From Adineta vaga (Eukaryota; Rotifera), in assembly GCA_021613535.1 (NCBI GenBank), contig CP075493.1, forward strand, positions 1,240,001-1,304,000: a stretch of 64,000 nt of DNA, given 5' to 3'. Of this stretch, positions 20,078 to 34,419 are shown piece by piece. Under the pieces are notes generated by a model. The model worked only from the letters and a program-made list of their open reading frames with translations, searched no databases and was not told the DNA's origin. The number at the start of each line of letters is the position of its first letter. Within the stretch, counting starts at the first letter, position 1. The position numbers and the translations under genes are program-made.

Positions 20078-23000
20078 TTAATCGGTAGTTGCTGTTGTCG
20101 AAGTATTATCAACAGGTTTCAATCGTAATGATACTTCTAATGGTTTTGTTACACGATGTCGACATGGTAAATAAACCATACATGGAACAAATAAATCTTT
20201 ATATAAATCATCATCACTTTCAACAAGAAATGGTTGCATAGACAAAAGTTGATTATTATTATTATTATTGTCATTGGATGATGAGAGATTTTCTGATTCA
20301 TTACTATCAGTTTGATGACCATTGATATTAGTTATTTCATTATCATTTGATAAAGTATATTTTGTTAAATTTAATTGACTATCAGTTGGAATTGTTGATG
20401 TTGGAGATAAGATATTTGAAGATAACGAAAAGATTTGATTAGTCGATTGTTTATCTGAATTAGGAGATGATTGAGATGTTGAGTTTGGTTGTTGTTGAAC
20501 CAAGCGTAAATCATCAACAGATATATTATGAACATTACGCATATGTGCACGTAAGAAGTATTTATTACATAATTCCTAAACAAAAGATATTTGTTTTATT
20601 CAACTAATATAATTATTATGCTTCAATATGAATCTTTCGGAATCAAAGTAAAGATAGACTAGAAATAAGATTGAACTAACCTTCTTGCAAACTTGACATG
20701 TCACACGTAATTGAACTTGTGGTGTTTGTTTTAATCGAACAGGATTATTTCCATTTATTAGTGGTTTTTTAATTCCTATATTAATCAATTGATTGTTATT
20801 ATTATTGTTATTAGTCGTTAATGCTGTTGTTACTGTTGTTGTTGTTGTTGATGATGGTGGTGGTGGTGTTCCATTTATTGTTGACGTTGTTTGTTGAATT
20901 CCATGAACATTTGTCATATGAATATGGAGAAGAAATTTTGATGGAAACGTTTTTGAACAAAGGTCACAAGTAATTGATGGAATTTGTTCATTTGAATCAT
21001 TATTTATTCCAAGAAATGTATGAACTGATGCTGTCAATGCATCTGGACTTGGTATAACGCCTGGTTCTGTACTTTTTTCATCTACAACAAGTTGAGGTGG
21101 ACTACTATCCATTGATTGTTGTTGATCATTTTCTTCATCATTTGTTTCAGTTGTATTCGATGATGTTACCAATGGATCAGATGCAATACCATGAACTTTA
21201 AGTTTATGAGTTTTGAGAAAGTATTTATTGCATACTTGCTAGAATACAAAGAAGAAAATATTTGATGAATTCTTGTTTTAGAAATCAATTTTACCTTATG
21301 ACAAATGTCACATGAAACTCGATCGGCCATTTTTGCTGCAAAATATGTATCAACAATTCCAGGTATAATAGTGGAAGAATTTTGTGATGTATTCGAATCA
21401 CTTGGTGATGATGATGGTTTAATAATTGATGTTATTGTTGTTGTTTCATTGGGTTCTAGTTTAATTTTTTTATATGTATTACTATTTAATGATTGATTAG
21501 ATGTTGTTATAAATTGATTTAATTTTGTTGTTGTTCGTTGTTGTATATCGGTTTTAATTTGATGTTTATTCATAAGATGTAATTGTAAATAATCATTGGA
21601 TTGAAATTTCTTTCCACATAAAGTACAGGTACTAATTTGAGGTTTGGAATTATTTGTTATTAATTGATTTGCAAGAACATTAGCGACATCTGACGTTAAG
21701 TATTGACATTTAGATGATGAAGAATCATCATTTGAACTATCAGTATATCGACGTTTATTTGTTAGTAAATTTTGTTGATCAGTCGTAGTTGATGCTTGAA
21801 CTAATGGAGAAAATATTGGATTAAGTAACATTCCAAGACTTTGTTGAACGGAAGAAGCTAAAAATGAAACAAGTCATTCGTTTGCTTGAAAGTATATAGA
21901 AGAAAAACAAAATACTTACGTTTGAATGTGACATTGGGAAATGAAATTGATGGTGTAAGTTGTTGAATTGATGTTGATGGTGGTGAATTTTTGATTGATA
22001 TAGAATTATTATCAATACGTTTATATGGTTTTATATTACAATCAGTTTGAACGCCATGAACATCTAATTTATGTTTCTAAAAACAAAGAAAATTTAGTAA
22101 AAATCTTTTTTTATGAAAGAAAAACTTACTCTTAAATAATATTTATTACAGAAATGTTTTTGACAAATATCACAAAAATCTTCTAAGATTTTCGTTGAAG
22201 ATTGTCGCGATGAACTTGCAGTTGCTGATTGAAAATCTAGATTATTTGTTGGAGAATTATTTGTTATAACTTGTTGATCATCATCAAGTTTGAAATTTGT
22301 ATTATCATTCGATAAAATTGAAGCGATTTGTTGTGGAAGATTTATTAAACGATTTGAACTGTTTCCATCTTGTTCATCATCATCATCATCGTTTTCTTCG
22401 TCATGATGATGATTATTATTATTGTTCTGATTCTGATTTTCATCGTCATCATCGTCACCGGCTATAACACCATTCATTTGAAGTCTTAATGACTCAAGTT
22501 CATTATCATGATTATTTTGTATTATATCAGATGATGGTGAAGATATCAAATCATCTTGATCATGTCCTAATAATGTCGAAATTACGGCATAGGATTGTTG
22601 AAGATTTGAATCATTTGTTGTATCAGTAAGTTCTTTTGATGATGTTGAAACAGATGGAAGAATAGATTGATGATCAAATATACCATGTTTATTAGCCAAA
22701 CTAAACAAATATTTCAATATTTAATTGACGAATTACTTCAAATAAATATAGTAATAAATTAATCTTTGTATACTTAAATTTGAGTAGATTAGATTTCTTT
22801 TGATAAATATATAAGAAGAAGAAAGAAAAATTGTCATTTCTATTTGTATCTCATGTTCATTTAATCTGTAATTTAATCTTCGTATTTAAAAAAAAAAAAA
22901 GAAGAAGAAGTTTGTTTCTTTCTCTCAAATTTCATCTTAAAAATAATTTGAGATCGAATGAATAGATGAACAAAATCTAATTATTCTTTTCAATAGATAA

Positions 23001-24233
23001 GTACTTACTGAGTTTTAAGAAAATATTTATTACAAAATTCCTAGAAAAGAAAGATATGAAATTAAAGAAAAGCTTTACATTCTTGGATTTGTTTTTTCTA
23101 CCTTTCGACAAATTACACAGAATGCATCAGCATGAAATATTCTTGTTGGTGTTGATAGTGTTCCACTTTGATCAATATTCCCATTAGAATGTTTTCTTTT
23201 CAGTGAACGTGATTTCTTCGATGTATTTAATGAACGTGAACGATTGCTTGAATTATCTATTTTAAAACTACTATCAAGTATACCATTGATTTGATCATTT
23301 TTAGTCAAAAGTTCTCCATCATTTGTTGAGATAACATCTGTTTGAGATCGATTATTCATATCATTAATTGTATAATGTTCACCTGTGGATTGGGATGATA
23401 ATGATCCATCTTCACAATTTAAACTGACTCGATCACATTCATCATCAACAACAGTAGTATGAAGACCAGTTTGTTCTAAATCTTGTTGTTGTTCAGCAGC
23501 AACATGATATTGAGTAAGAGATGGAAGAATTGAAGAAGAAGAATTTCCTGAATCTGATACTAATGGAACAGTTGATGAATTTTCCGTAATGACATGTTCA
23601 AGTCTAAAAAAAAGATTCAATTTAAATTTCGTTTTTCTTGATTTTTAATCATTCAAAAATTGGATGCATCATACTCCTTTCTCCTTTTTTTCTAAAGCTT
23701 GAATCTCGTGCATTGATGCGTGTATTTGCATTTGAATGAGTTCGTTTCCCGGTCTCTTTTCCCTTTATTTATGAGTTTTTTTGTCTGTCTGTTTCTCTTA
23801 TTGTCGTTCGAGGCAAATACTTGATGAGTTTCGTTTCCGTTTGTATATGTTAGTAGTGTGTCTCATCAATAACTTTCAGACAATTTTAGTTTTTTTTTTA
23901 GTCTATGATTTTATTCAAATGAGACTGAAGATTATTGTTTGTGTGCGTGAGCTTCAAAACTGATTAAAATTTTCGACACATACGAACGAGATAAATATTC
24001 GTAGAATAGAATTTTAAAATAATTTCTTAGATTATTGATGAGAAATGAAGATGTAAAACTTTAGTTTCTAACGCTCATCTGTCATGTTTCTATTTTGATA
24101 AAAAAATCCGGAATGAAAAATGATGATGTACTTACCTATTAGGTTTGCTCTGTTTCCGCCGACTACTACTATTGTTAATCGGTATTGTAGGTGGAGTTTG
24201 TTGATCGTTAGTAGAATTTATTGGTTCCATCAT
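20078..24233 (-). CDS. C2H2 zinc-finger protein with six fingers (992 aa)
   Basis: Exons in transcript order: 24233-24136, 23603-23102, 23040-23009, 22700-22130, 22076-21920, 21857-21295, 21238-20681, 20575-20078; all junctions are GT-AG and the sum is 993 codons. Six C2H2 fingers are spaced along a low-complexity Ser/Thr/Asn/Asp-rich chain: CVICRKEFCNKYFLKTH (about 195), CDICQKHFCNKYYLRKH (about 387), CTLCGKKFQSNDYLQLH, CDICHKQVCNKYFLKTH (about 636), CDLCSKTFPSKFLLHIH and CQVCKKELCNKYFLRAH (about 822). Four share the core CNKY[FY]L, and in three an intron falls right after CxxCxK. Dispersed fingers suggest a nuclear transcription regulator. A 7.4 kb gene-free region lies upstream. No named orthologue can be assigned. 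Confidence 0.88.
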
Positions 24234-27200
24234 GTTTTTAGTATTAGGGTTTTTTGGTTTTCGTAACGAAAAGGAACAGAATTTAGAATTTTTTCATAAT
24301 AAATTTCATCGATTGAATTTCGATTTTTAAAAGATGTATTTTAATGCAAATAGAAAATGCATCTGAAAAAAAATAATCAAGAAAAATCTGTTAAATTTCA
24401 AGTCAACTTCTTCTTTTTGCTGCTGCTGCTTCTTCTTCTTCTTCTTCTTTTTTTTCTTCCCATTTTTGCGTTTTTTTTTCTGAAGCGAACATATCAAATA
24501 AAGGAAAATATAGTAGAAAGAGAAAAGTCAATTCTCTCATCGTTGTCGTCTAGTTTTTTTTTTATTCTGTTGATGACCGTCGTAAAAAAACTGAATCTAA
24601 TTAGATGACGATAAGATAGATAGAGAGAAAAAAGTGCATGTGATGATTGAAATCTTCGAAGGATGATCATCGTTTTTTTTTTTTGCTTTTCTCGAGATGT
24701 TTATGTCATTTATTTGATGAGCGACATCTTAGTTTTTGAATCTTAAGCACACATATGGAATTATGACAATTATTCTTATTTTTAATCTTGATATTAAAAA
24801 AAGAAAAAGTTTTCCCCCTTTTACTCACCCTTGATAATTGAAAAGAAGAAGAAAAAAGAAAAAAAAATTACGAACAAAAGTCGATTGAAAAAAAAAATCC
24901 TGTTGTCAAGTATTCTAATATATAACACGCATCGATGACAATATTATATAAAAGTCAATGTAAAATAAATGAATGAATAATTCGTAGTTGGATTGCTTCT
25001 ATCTGTTTTTTTTTCTCTTCGTTTTTTTTTGTCATTATTGCTTTTCTTTTATAGTTGAAAAATCGACTTATTGTTTGCATTCGGTTTTTTTTTCGTGAAG
25101 GTGAACTGACGATGATTATAAATGCAAATTTTTTTTCAATGTATACTAAATGTCGATATATTACCTTCAAGAAGTACATCGAAAAAAAAAACAGAACACA
25201 AACAAAAAAAAAAAGAGAAAACCTTGTGAAAGAAAAAAAATCAAAATGAGTTTCGGTTGATTGATTTTCGAAAAGAAAAAGATTTGATGTCTTCTTCTTT
25301 TATTTAACAATCAAATATGATCATTCACTTTTAGCATCATATTGAGAATCAAGAAAATAAATAAAACTTACATCTGCTTCTTCTATCCTATGTTGATGAT
25401 GATAGTTCCTCAACTTAATGAACTTCTTTCTCTCGGTTTTTTTTCTTCGTATTCACAATTCTTTTTTTTTCAGTTGTTCTTCTCTCTTACTCCCCTTTTT
25501 TTCCCATCGTTCTAACATCGGTCTTAGATTAATTTGGTTACATAGAGAAAAAGAAAGAAGAACTGTTCTTTAGAGAGAACACATCATTTTATTTCAAAAA
25601 TATATCAACAGAAAAAAGAAGAGAAAGAGAGAAAAAATCGACTTCGATTAGAAACTAAAAGGAACACTTGATTAAATTTATCGATAAATCTTAATCTTAT
25701 TGAAATAAATGAATTAAGAGAAAGAAGACGAAATAGTGACGTATAACGGATGTCTGGTCGAGTTAAATTTCCATGAGTAACTTACTTATACCTTCAATAT
25801 CTTAATTAAATTAGAAATTTTATTGAAGAAAAATTTCTTTCTCATCATTTCTTATTATTTACCTGCAAACTTTCTTCTTCTGATCATCATCATACTATTT
25901 CTACATAACCTAAAAAATGTTTCTATTATCATCAACAATTCTCTATTGTAGCACTCGAAGAAAACGATGGAATCCGAAGAGAGAAAAAAAAATATAAAGA
26001 AACACACTCGCATTATACTATCTTTATATGTAAAGATATTTGGTTGGTTAAGAAAAAAAAAGAAGAAAAAAAAAACTCATCGACATTTATTATACTAATA
26101 CTGTCGATGCTTGTACATATACTCTTATTCTAGTCGAACTTTTCTGTCTCTCTCTCTCTCTTTGGTACAAAGAAAAGAAAAAAAAGAATTTTCCTAAAAT
26201 AATATCCTGTACAAACAGAATGAGAAAAAAAAAGAAGAAATATCAAGACGGAACGCGAACGATGAATCGGTTAAAGAAACAGAAAGGAGCATCATTTCTA
26301 TTCTTCTCGTTCTCATATTCTCGATAAAAAAAACGATGTAATCCAGAAGAACATTAAGCGTAGTTTACTAATGTGCTGATATCACTATGCTTAGAAGTTC
26401 AGTTCTTCTTTCCATTCTTAGAAAAAGGAATGCATATATCTATTGAATGCATCTTGCCGTTAACCGGCAATCGTTGAGAAATATCGTACAACTAAAAGAA
26501 CGAACAAGAAAAGAGAAATGTACAAAAGTTCAACTCATCTTTTCTTTAAGGATAATCAAGTCTTTTCTTTCCTATGTACTGTTATCAATAGGAAACTTCT
26601 CCCTCGTTTTTCTTCCTTTTCTCAATATATATCTATACAAACAAATTAATCAGATGAAGGAAATGGAAATAAACGAAACAGATGTGTTTAAAGAAGATTC
26701 TTCTTTTTCTCCTCTCGTAGAAAGAAGAATAGAAAAGTTAGCGATTATTTTAAAAAGCTAGATGAAATAATTCGTCGTTTCTCTTTCTATGCAAATGAAC
26801 AATCCAGATGTGTAGAAAAATCAATGAATCAAAACATAAAAGAAAATAAATTAAACTATTGAAACCATTTAAATGTTATTTTATTCATTGAAATGAAATA
26901 AACAATGTAGAAAAAAAGAAAAGTCTAATCGATGTAATTTTACATTCTTCCACACTTACTTGTTATTTTTAAATCAAATGAGACCAATGTCGGTCGGCTG
27001 CCCGAAGCCTCGGTTACTTCTTTTCTCTCTTTTCACACATCGGCATCTGTTCTGTTTCATTTGACTTTCAAACCAAAAAAAAAAAAGAAGAATACAAGAC
27101 CGAAAATAAAAATGTGCGTAAGTTGAGGACGTTGCTATTAAAACATGTACACACACATAAAATATAAAAATGAGAGAAAATGACTGTTATCTTTAAAAAA

Positions 27201-27527
27201 ACTGAAGGAAAAAAAGAATATTGCTCTTTATTCTCTTGTTTTATAAGAGTCAATGAGTAAGGATTGAAATTTTTTTCATCCCTACATTTCTATTCTCCTG
27301 TTTTTTCTCACTTAATCAACAATATAAAAATGAATGAATGATTATTGTGTGTAGTTTAAAAAAAAAGTGTATACACGCGCTTCCCGAGAGTCTCCTTCAC
27401 CTCTTTTAATATAAAGTCATGTTCTTTTATGAGCAAGAACAAGAAAAAATTTAATTTTGTTCCATCCTCTCTTTCTCTCCCATATTACTATTATTTTGAA
27501 ATTGTCTGTCAAGTGCATATGTTCCTT

Positions 27528-27559
<32 letters not shown>

Positions 27560-30500
27560 GCGAGTCTATTGAACAGGTATACCTGTGTATGAACTTCAAA
27601 CTTTGTACAATTCATTTTTAGGGTAAAGAAAATGTTTGAATATTCATCGGATGATCCATTACCTGAATCTTTGACAATGCTTCGTATTGTTTCATGATCG
27701 TCATTTAAAAAAAATTGATTTGAAAAGAAGAACATATGAAGAAAGAGAGAAGAACAGCTAAAATCTGCTGCCAACAAAAAAGTATATGTACGAAGAATAA
27801 AATTGAGTGAAAAAAGCACATAAAATGCATATATCGATTCTATACTTAAACTTGCAAATAAAAAAAACTTTTCTCGTCTCTCCCATTCTTCTTGTATTCA
27901 TATCAAAAATATATTAAAAAACCAAGACAAAACTGCCGCCATCACTATTGCTGCTTTTATTCATATATATATACACAATTTTCAATGTTTCTGTTCTCCG
28001 GACATGATGCCCGCCTACTTGAATGAAAAAGAACTCGATAGAGTTAAAAAGAAATGAAATAGTGAGCAAGTCGATAAAAGAAATAAGAGAAGAAATATAA
28101 CAACACATAACACATACACATTTATATATACATATATAAATATAAATATTTCTAAATAAAAGCCAAAAGAAAAAGAAAAGTTCAAGAATCCAAAACATCG
28201 CATTCATTCGTCAAAAAAGCTCATTCTAATGAGCTCGAGTGGTGTTATTATTGTTATTCTTATCCTATAGAAAATAATGAATTTTTAACCATGTGTAAAA
28301 TGATATTATTTTCTAGTTCAATTCATTGTTTTTAATTGAAAAAACCGACTGAGATAGCAATCTTCATGTCGCACCTTACATGACGGACGCTGGAGGGAAA
28401 AAAGAAATAGATAATAGTTAACTTTTTTTTTTGAGAAATAGCTCGACATGTTTTAGTTAACATGAATCTTGTGCGTGTGTGCATTCACCATGCAATCATC
28501 AGGGGCCAGCGCGCGTCCATATAAGAATCGTTCTCATCATCGAAAATTTTCACATTATTAGATTCTTTTTTTTTCTAGCTCTTAGCAAGAAACAAAATTT
28601 GTCAATTACACTCTTCAAGTAGTACCCATCGGATTTAGTATGAAAAAGAAAACGACAATGACGACCGCAATTGACAAGACAATTGTATAGAAAGAGAGGG
28701 AGAAAAAAACTTTACGGAAATGTGAGAGAGGGCAACATATATACCGATTGAAATCGTCTCGCAATGTATATGAGTGGATCGTCCGAACGCATACCTTTAT
28801 CAATATATATGTCACGCGATCGGTCGCCTATTGTTTTATTTTATTTGAAGAAAAAGTAATTGTCTACTCGCTTTAAAATACTCAATGAATTACTATAAAT
28901 ACAATTAAGAACATAAGAAGTAATTGAGAATTAGCTGTTAGATAAAAAGAGCAGCAGGATTTCTTAACAATAGAAATTTCAAGGAAGACCACAAACTGAG
29001 TTTGATAAAAGATATTTTAACATGAAATGATAATCTTTTTATAGATTATCAATGTGATTCAGATGAAAATATTTGTTTTAATCTACTTTAGTTCAATTTG
29101 TTCTTCTTACCTGTCTTCTCTCTTTCTTTCGCAATGGAGAGAACGAGAGACGATCACTCATCTTTGCTCTTTTATGTCTATCGTCGAAAATATTATTTAT
29201 GTATAAGCTCAAAATGTAGTAAAGCAATAAAAAAAAAACTGAACGACAAAACATGAAATAGTAGTCTCATTTCATTTTTGATCTCTACTTGTAGTTTTCT
29301 CTTCTGTAGTTGAGCTTAACACGCGACAAATTAATTCTCTAACAATAATATAAGCATGCAAAGTTCTCTCGTTTTTTTTTACTTCGTTTTTTTTTATGTC
29401 TGTTGATTCTTTTGTTTCATAGAATTACTTTTCTCGAACAGTCGACATATATATATATATATATCGGTTAATTATTAATTGAAGCATCAATTACAATTAT
29501 CATGTGATGAAAGCTCGAACTTACCAAATTTTAAATGAATAATGATGATGTTGTAATAAGTTTGCAAAGAATTCTTTTGCTTCTTCTTTTTTATTAGATG
29601 TGCGTTCTGATCTTATTTCAAGACTGAACTATCTATCGAGAAAATGGAGCACTATTCTATCAAATAAAATCGCATTTGTAGTTCTAGTCAAGTAGAGTAA
29701 ATGCGCTAGGGAGAATTTTTTTTCTTCTTCGTTCCATCTTTTTTTTTCATCTCTCTCTCTCTCTTCTCTCTTACTCATCTTATCTTGAATAGAAAACAGA
29801 GTTTCAAATTCCGGATGACACTCTAACAACAGTAACTGCACATAGGACCGTTACTACTTATTACTACTCAGTACACAAAGAAAACGATTGCTTCGAATAG
29901 CAAAAAAAAAAGAAAAACTGAGAGAACTGAATGATAAAACTCAATCATTCTTCCAAGTTTTTTTTTCTTAGATAGAATTCTTTTTTTTTCTCGATTCTAG
30001 CTACACTTGTTTGTTAACATTCTGTTCGATGTAAAGAAAAAAAAAGAAACGGTTCTAAATTCCTCTCATTTTTTTCCTCTCATTCTGTTTTTTTTTCATT
30101 GCATTCACTAACATGCGATCAAATTCGAATCTAGTCTCTTCGCGGAAGGTCTACCAATATATCGTTGACTAGGTCACACACACACACACACAGGAAATAC
30201 GCGATGAGTTCCTGTAAAACGACTCAGAAAAAAATGACCGAACGAATGAGAATTAGAATAAAGGAAAGAAATATAGAGCGGGCAAAGATGAAGAAAGTAC
30301 GAAGATATAAAATAAAAGAAAAGCGATAGAGAAAGAAAAACAATAAATTTATGATAATATTCTAACTATGCTGATGAAAACGAACAAATATTATGGATAT
30401 ACACAGGTTAAAGATATTAAAAGAAACTATCTTTCGTTTAAAGCGATGTTCAAATAAAATATTTGTCACGATTTCTTTTCTAAGACAAAAGAAAATCATG

Positions 30501-31654
30501 CGATAAACTGATTAAAAAAAATGAACATTCACCAGAGACACATTAATATCAGTTTTCATTTTTCACATTATTCTACTTCTCAAACACGCAGAAAAAAATA
30601 TATAAAGGAGATTTTTTTTCATATATATATATATTCTTTTCTATTTTTCTCTTTTTGTAATTGAATGTTTCCTCTTGATGTTTATTACTTATTTCATATT
30701 TGTAATCATCATTCCAATTACAATCGTCATTCTATTTTGACTTTTTTTTTCTCCATAGCATAGAAGGAAAGTTGATCGTCAAAAGAAGAAGAAGAAGAAG
30801 AAAAAAAATTAAAAAGAATCGATAGATCATCATCAGAGACGTTGTCAAAATTTCAGGAAGCAATCAAAATGTTATTCGGCTGCTCTTTTTATATTTCACT
30901 GTAGGGAAAAAAAATGACGAACACATTCACACATGATATAATCTGTATATGTCGTAAAAGAGACAATCAATAATAAAAAAAAAAGAAGTTGTGAGAACAA
31001 CAGAAACAGGCAGACAAAGAAATGAAAAAAAAAGAAACTAAGATCAATTTTGATTTATTAGAAGGAAATTTTTACTAGATGTGTTATGTTAAAAAATTCA
31101 TGATAGACAGCTGAAGTTATGCAAGCAAAGCGAAAAAGATCATTTATTAGTATTATAGTGATAGGTTATAGGAAAAAAAAAGTTAACACTTGCAAGAATG
31201 AGTCAAGTGGAGACAAGAGAGAAAAATGAGCATGCGGGAAATCAATTCAAAAAAGCATTAGACCTACGGCAATGTTAAGCGATTTTTTTTGAAAAGAATA
31301 GAAGTAAAATTATGTGTGAGGAAGAATATTGTCAGTATGAATGAATAAGAAGCTAAAAAAATGCATACATATACCACTTAAGTACTCTAAAATTTGATGT
31401 GAAAATCGATCGACAAGAGAGAGAAGAAAAAGAGATTGTTGGACATTAGAAAAAGTATGAAACAGATGTGCGAGTAAAATTAGTTAGTAGGTACGAGAAA
31501 AAAAACGACGAACCATTTCATGCAATGACAATAATGAAAAGAAGACAGAGATTAACAATGAAAAACAAAAAACAAAACACTATTTCTGACTAATACGTAT
31601 TCTATTGTTGTTTTTTCTTGGTTGTAATGAATTAATTAACTACTAGTTTGGATT
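24234..31654. other. 7.4 kb region without a recognisable gene
   Basis: Upstream of the zinc-finger gene and downstream of the ankyrin gene. It is dominated by A/T homopolymers, purine or pyrimidine runs and microsatellites ((CT)n at 27528-27559, (CA)n at about 30172-30192, TA runs near 29446 and 30620). Open frames are short and lack motifs. A less AT-rich patch with a TATA-like CCATATAAGA near 28515 could be a promoter, but no gene follows it convincingly. It may hold 5'-UTR exons or enhancers of the zinc-finger gene, or a non-coding RNA. Confidence 0.6.
27528..27559. repeat. (CT)n microsatellite
   Basis: Near-perfect CT repeat, with one TT interruption, visible in the sequence. Confidence 0.9.
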
Positions 31655-33318
31655 TTAACGTTTAATTTTTAATTTTTCGACATCTTCTGTTACTTTCTCA
31701 ACGGTTGATGATGTATGATGTGGTTTAACACCCGGTTTAATACCACGTTTTTCAAGCGCTTTAGCAATTTGTTCTTTGCATTCGTCAAATTCTTTCTCTA
31801 CAGCTACATCATATGCATCTTTTCCTGAAATGGAAAAACCAAATTATAACCTTTTACAAAGCATTCTTGTTTGTCTCCCACCTTCATTATTTCGAGGTGT
31901 AGGATCTGCACCATGTCGAAGTAAAGTTGTTAAAATTCTTGGTTTATTAAAGAAACAAGCAACCATTGCAGGCGTATTATTTTTCAAATCATGTGCATTC
32001 ACTTTCGCACCATGTTGTAACAGTAATTCGATACATTCTGGACTGTCAACAATACCTAAATATGATTTTAAATGAAAAATAAATTCATCATTATTATATG
32101 GTGATTTTATGAAAATTTACCAGCACTAGCAAAATGTAATGCAGTACCACCTTGATCATTACGATGATTCACATTTGTTTCTTTGTGACTTAACATGATT
32201 CTAAAGAAGAAAAAACGAATCATGGGAATTGCCATATTTGTTCGGCTGTTTTTTTTCATATCCTTACTGAACGATTCTTTTTCGATTATGTCGAGCAGCA
32301 ATACTTAATGGTGTATCACCCATAAATGCAACATTTGGATCAGCTCGTGTATCCATCAATGCTTCAACACATTCAGGACGATCATGGATAACAGCTCTAG
32401 AACAAAAAAGAAGATGTTCTCTTTCCTTTTAGAACAATTATTCTTTTTACTTATGAATTGGTGCCATTGAACTTCGATCTAAATGATTGACTTGAGCACC
32501 ATGTTTAACGAGTAAACGAATTAGTTCGGCTCGATCTTTTTGCTAAAATATCAATTGGATAAAACAACACAAATCATACAAAAGATTTTTTTACTCGTAA
32601 ACTTTGTCCATGATATTCTGCATCACAGAGAACATGAATTGGTGTTAAATGGTGTTCACTTTCTGTTTGATTTGGATCAGCACCGTGCTTAAATAGAATA
32701 TAAAATGATAAAGTGATAATAACTTTCTTTTTTCTTTTCTTACTTCAATAAAAAGTTTAATAATATCAATATCACCTTCGAAACATGCAATAATCAATGG
32801 TGATACTTGAGCGATAGGTGTACCAGTTTGTTCATGAAGAATTTCACAATTAACACTAGGATCTAAACAGGGAAGACATTTTTGCGTAAGAAACAATTAC
32901 AAATTTATTTCTATAGAATAATACTTGTGCCTTTTTTGAACAATTCACGAAGACCTTTCAATTTTTCATCTACATTTGCTTGCGTTCGATCTGTATTCCA
33001 GATGGCAATTAACAATGGATGATGTTTTTCTTTAAAAGCTCGATCGGTTGCCGAGGAAGTACCATTATTGGCTGCTGGATGTTGTGATGGCGGTTTACGT
33101 TCACGACTTTCCTTATGAGGTTCTTTTTCACGTGTAGGTTCTTTTGAATTACGTGGTGATCGAAGATTATTATGAGAACTAGAAAGTTTTTTTTTTAAAT
33201 AAACGTCCCATTTAATTCATATTATTCTTACTTAGATTTGCTATCATGAATTGAAATAAATATTAAAATTATAAAATAAAGACTTTTCTATGGATTAAGG
33301 AAGATATTTTTACCTCAT
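31655..33318 (-). CDS. ankyrin-repeat protein (371 aa)
   Basis: Exons in transcript order: 33318-33314, 33178-32925, 32862-32744, 32687-32595, 32542-32451, 32396-32268, 32200-32121, 32055-31882, 31824-31655; 1116 coding bases, all GT-AG. The first exon contributes only ATGAG, so the start is the least certain part; a nine-base optional exon at 33240-33232 would also keep frame. After a basic Ser/Pro/Glu-rich N terminus come about seven ankyrin repeats, shown by SPLIIACFEGDIDIIKLFI, HGADPNQTE, LLVKHGAQVNHLD, ALHFASA, LLLQHGAKVNAHD and LLRHGADPTPRNNEG. The C terminus is a charged helix. It is expected to be a cytoplasmic or nuclear interaction scaffold; partner unknown. Confidence 0.87.
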
Positions 33319-34419
33319 TTTATTTGGACACGATGTGAAAAAAGGTGTATTGGTTTAGATGGTTGTTTTTACTCCGACGTAGAGCGCGAACAGCAAAGGC
33401 CTATCACCGAAAGTGGTTATCGATGTGGTGTGTGGGTAAGAAGACAAATCGAGTGTGGGCATTCAAGCATGACCAAAATAAAATGTTCGTCATAATATCA
33501 TGATCACTATACAGAGGTAATAGTGGTATCTCGCAATGAGTAGACCTCCGAGAGGTAATAAAAAATGAATAATGTAAAAAAGAAAGAATAAACATTCATT
33601 GCTTCAATCTATCTATGCATCATGCATCGGTATGTAATAAATGCAAAGTTTAACTGATTGACTATATGTTTCTTACATATAGATATTCATACAATAATTA
33701 AGTATAATACGTTTAAAGATATAAAATTTTCAGGTAGAACATTTTTCTCAATGTAACTACGTTAATTACGATAAAATAGTAGATAAATCATATTCAAGGC
33801 GAAAAAAAAAGAAACGAAAGATTCACGTGCTTTGTCTGAAGGAAATATTTATTCATTACGATTCAATGCCGTTCTAAATGAAAACTCATTGTCAACAAAT
33901 ATATATCTTTCTAATTAAACTTCAACTATTCAAAAATATTTCTCTTAAGGTATATTGACACATTATTACTATATTACGATATCAAATTGTATATTATAGT
34001 ATTCTTTCATTTCTGTATATACATAAGAATGCCTATATATTATGAAATCATTATTATATACATTCGTAGAAAGACCTTGAATAATCAAACTCAACGATCA
34101 GATAATTAAATGTGACGTAGGTATCGAAAGATGTTTTTATTGATAAATATTTCATTACATTAATACAGAATATATATATATATCAAGTTCTATATATAAA
34201 TATAGATTGATTAAAGAACTTTTTAAAAATGGAAGAGAAAGAGTAGTCAGCTAGTTTCTTAACTATGAAACTAACTAAATTCTTATTCTACTTAAGAAAG
34301 AAAGAAAGAAACAAGATACTCGCTCAAAAGATACTAATTCTAATCAATTAATTGAATTGATTGGTGTTAATGATTATAATTTTCATGGCTGGATTTAGAT
34401 TGCTAGATCGCAAAACGAG
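33319..34419. other. intergenic, no supported gene
   Basis: Less AT-rich patch at about 33360-33470 (probable promoter side of the ankyrin gene), then AT-rich sequence with TA and GAAA runs. No coding signal. Confidence 0.5.

Noticed and set aside
26447-26761. 104-codon open frame in the gene-free block
   Set aside because: Starts at ATG but is basic, low in complexity and without coding-type codon bias or homologous motif; probably chance.
33232-33240. Nine-base optional exon in the ankyrin gene
   Set aside because: It keeps frame but is not needed; direct joining of ATGAG to the 33178 exon is simpler. Mentioned only as an alternative.
33420-33440. GTGTGTGGG near the ankyrin gene, similar to a bdelloid telomere-type TGTGGG unit
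   Set aside because: Only one unit, no array; no evidence of a telomere remnant.
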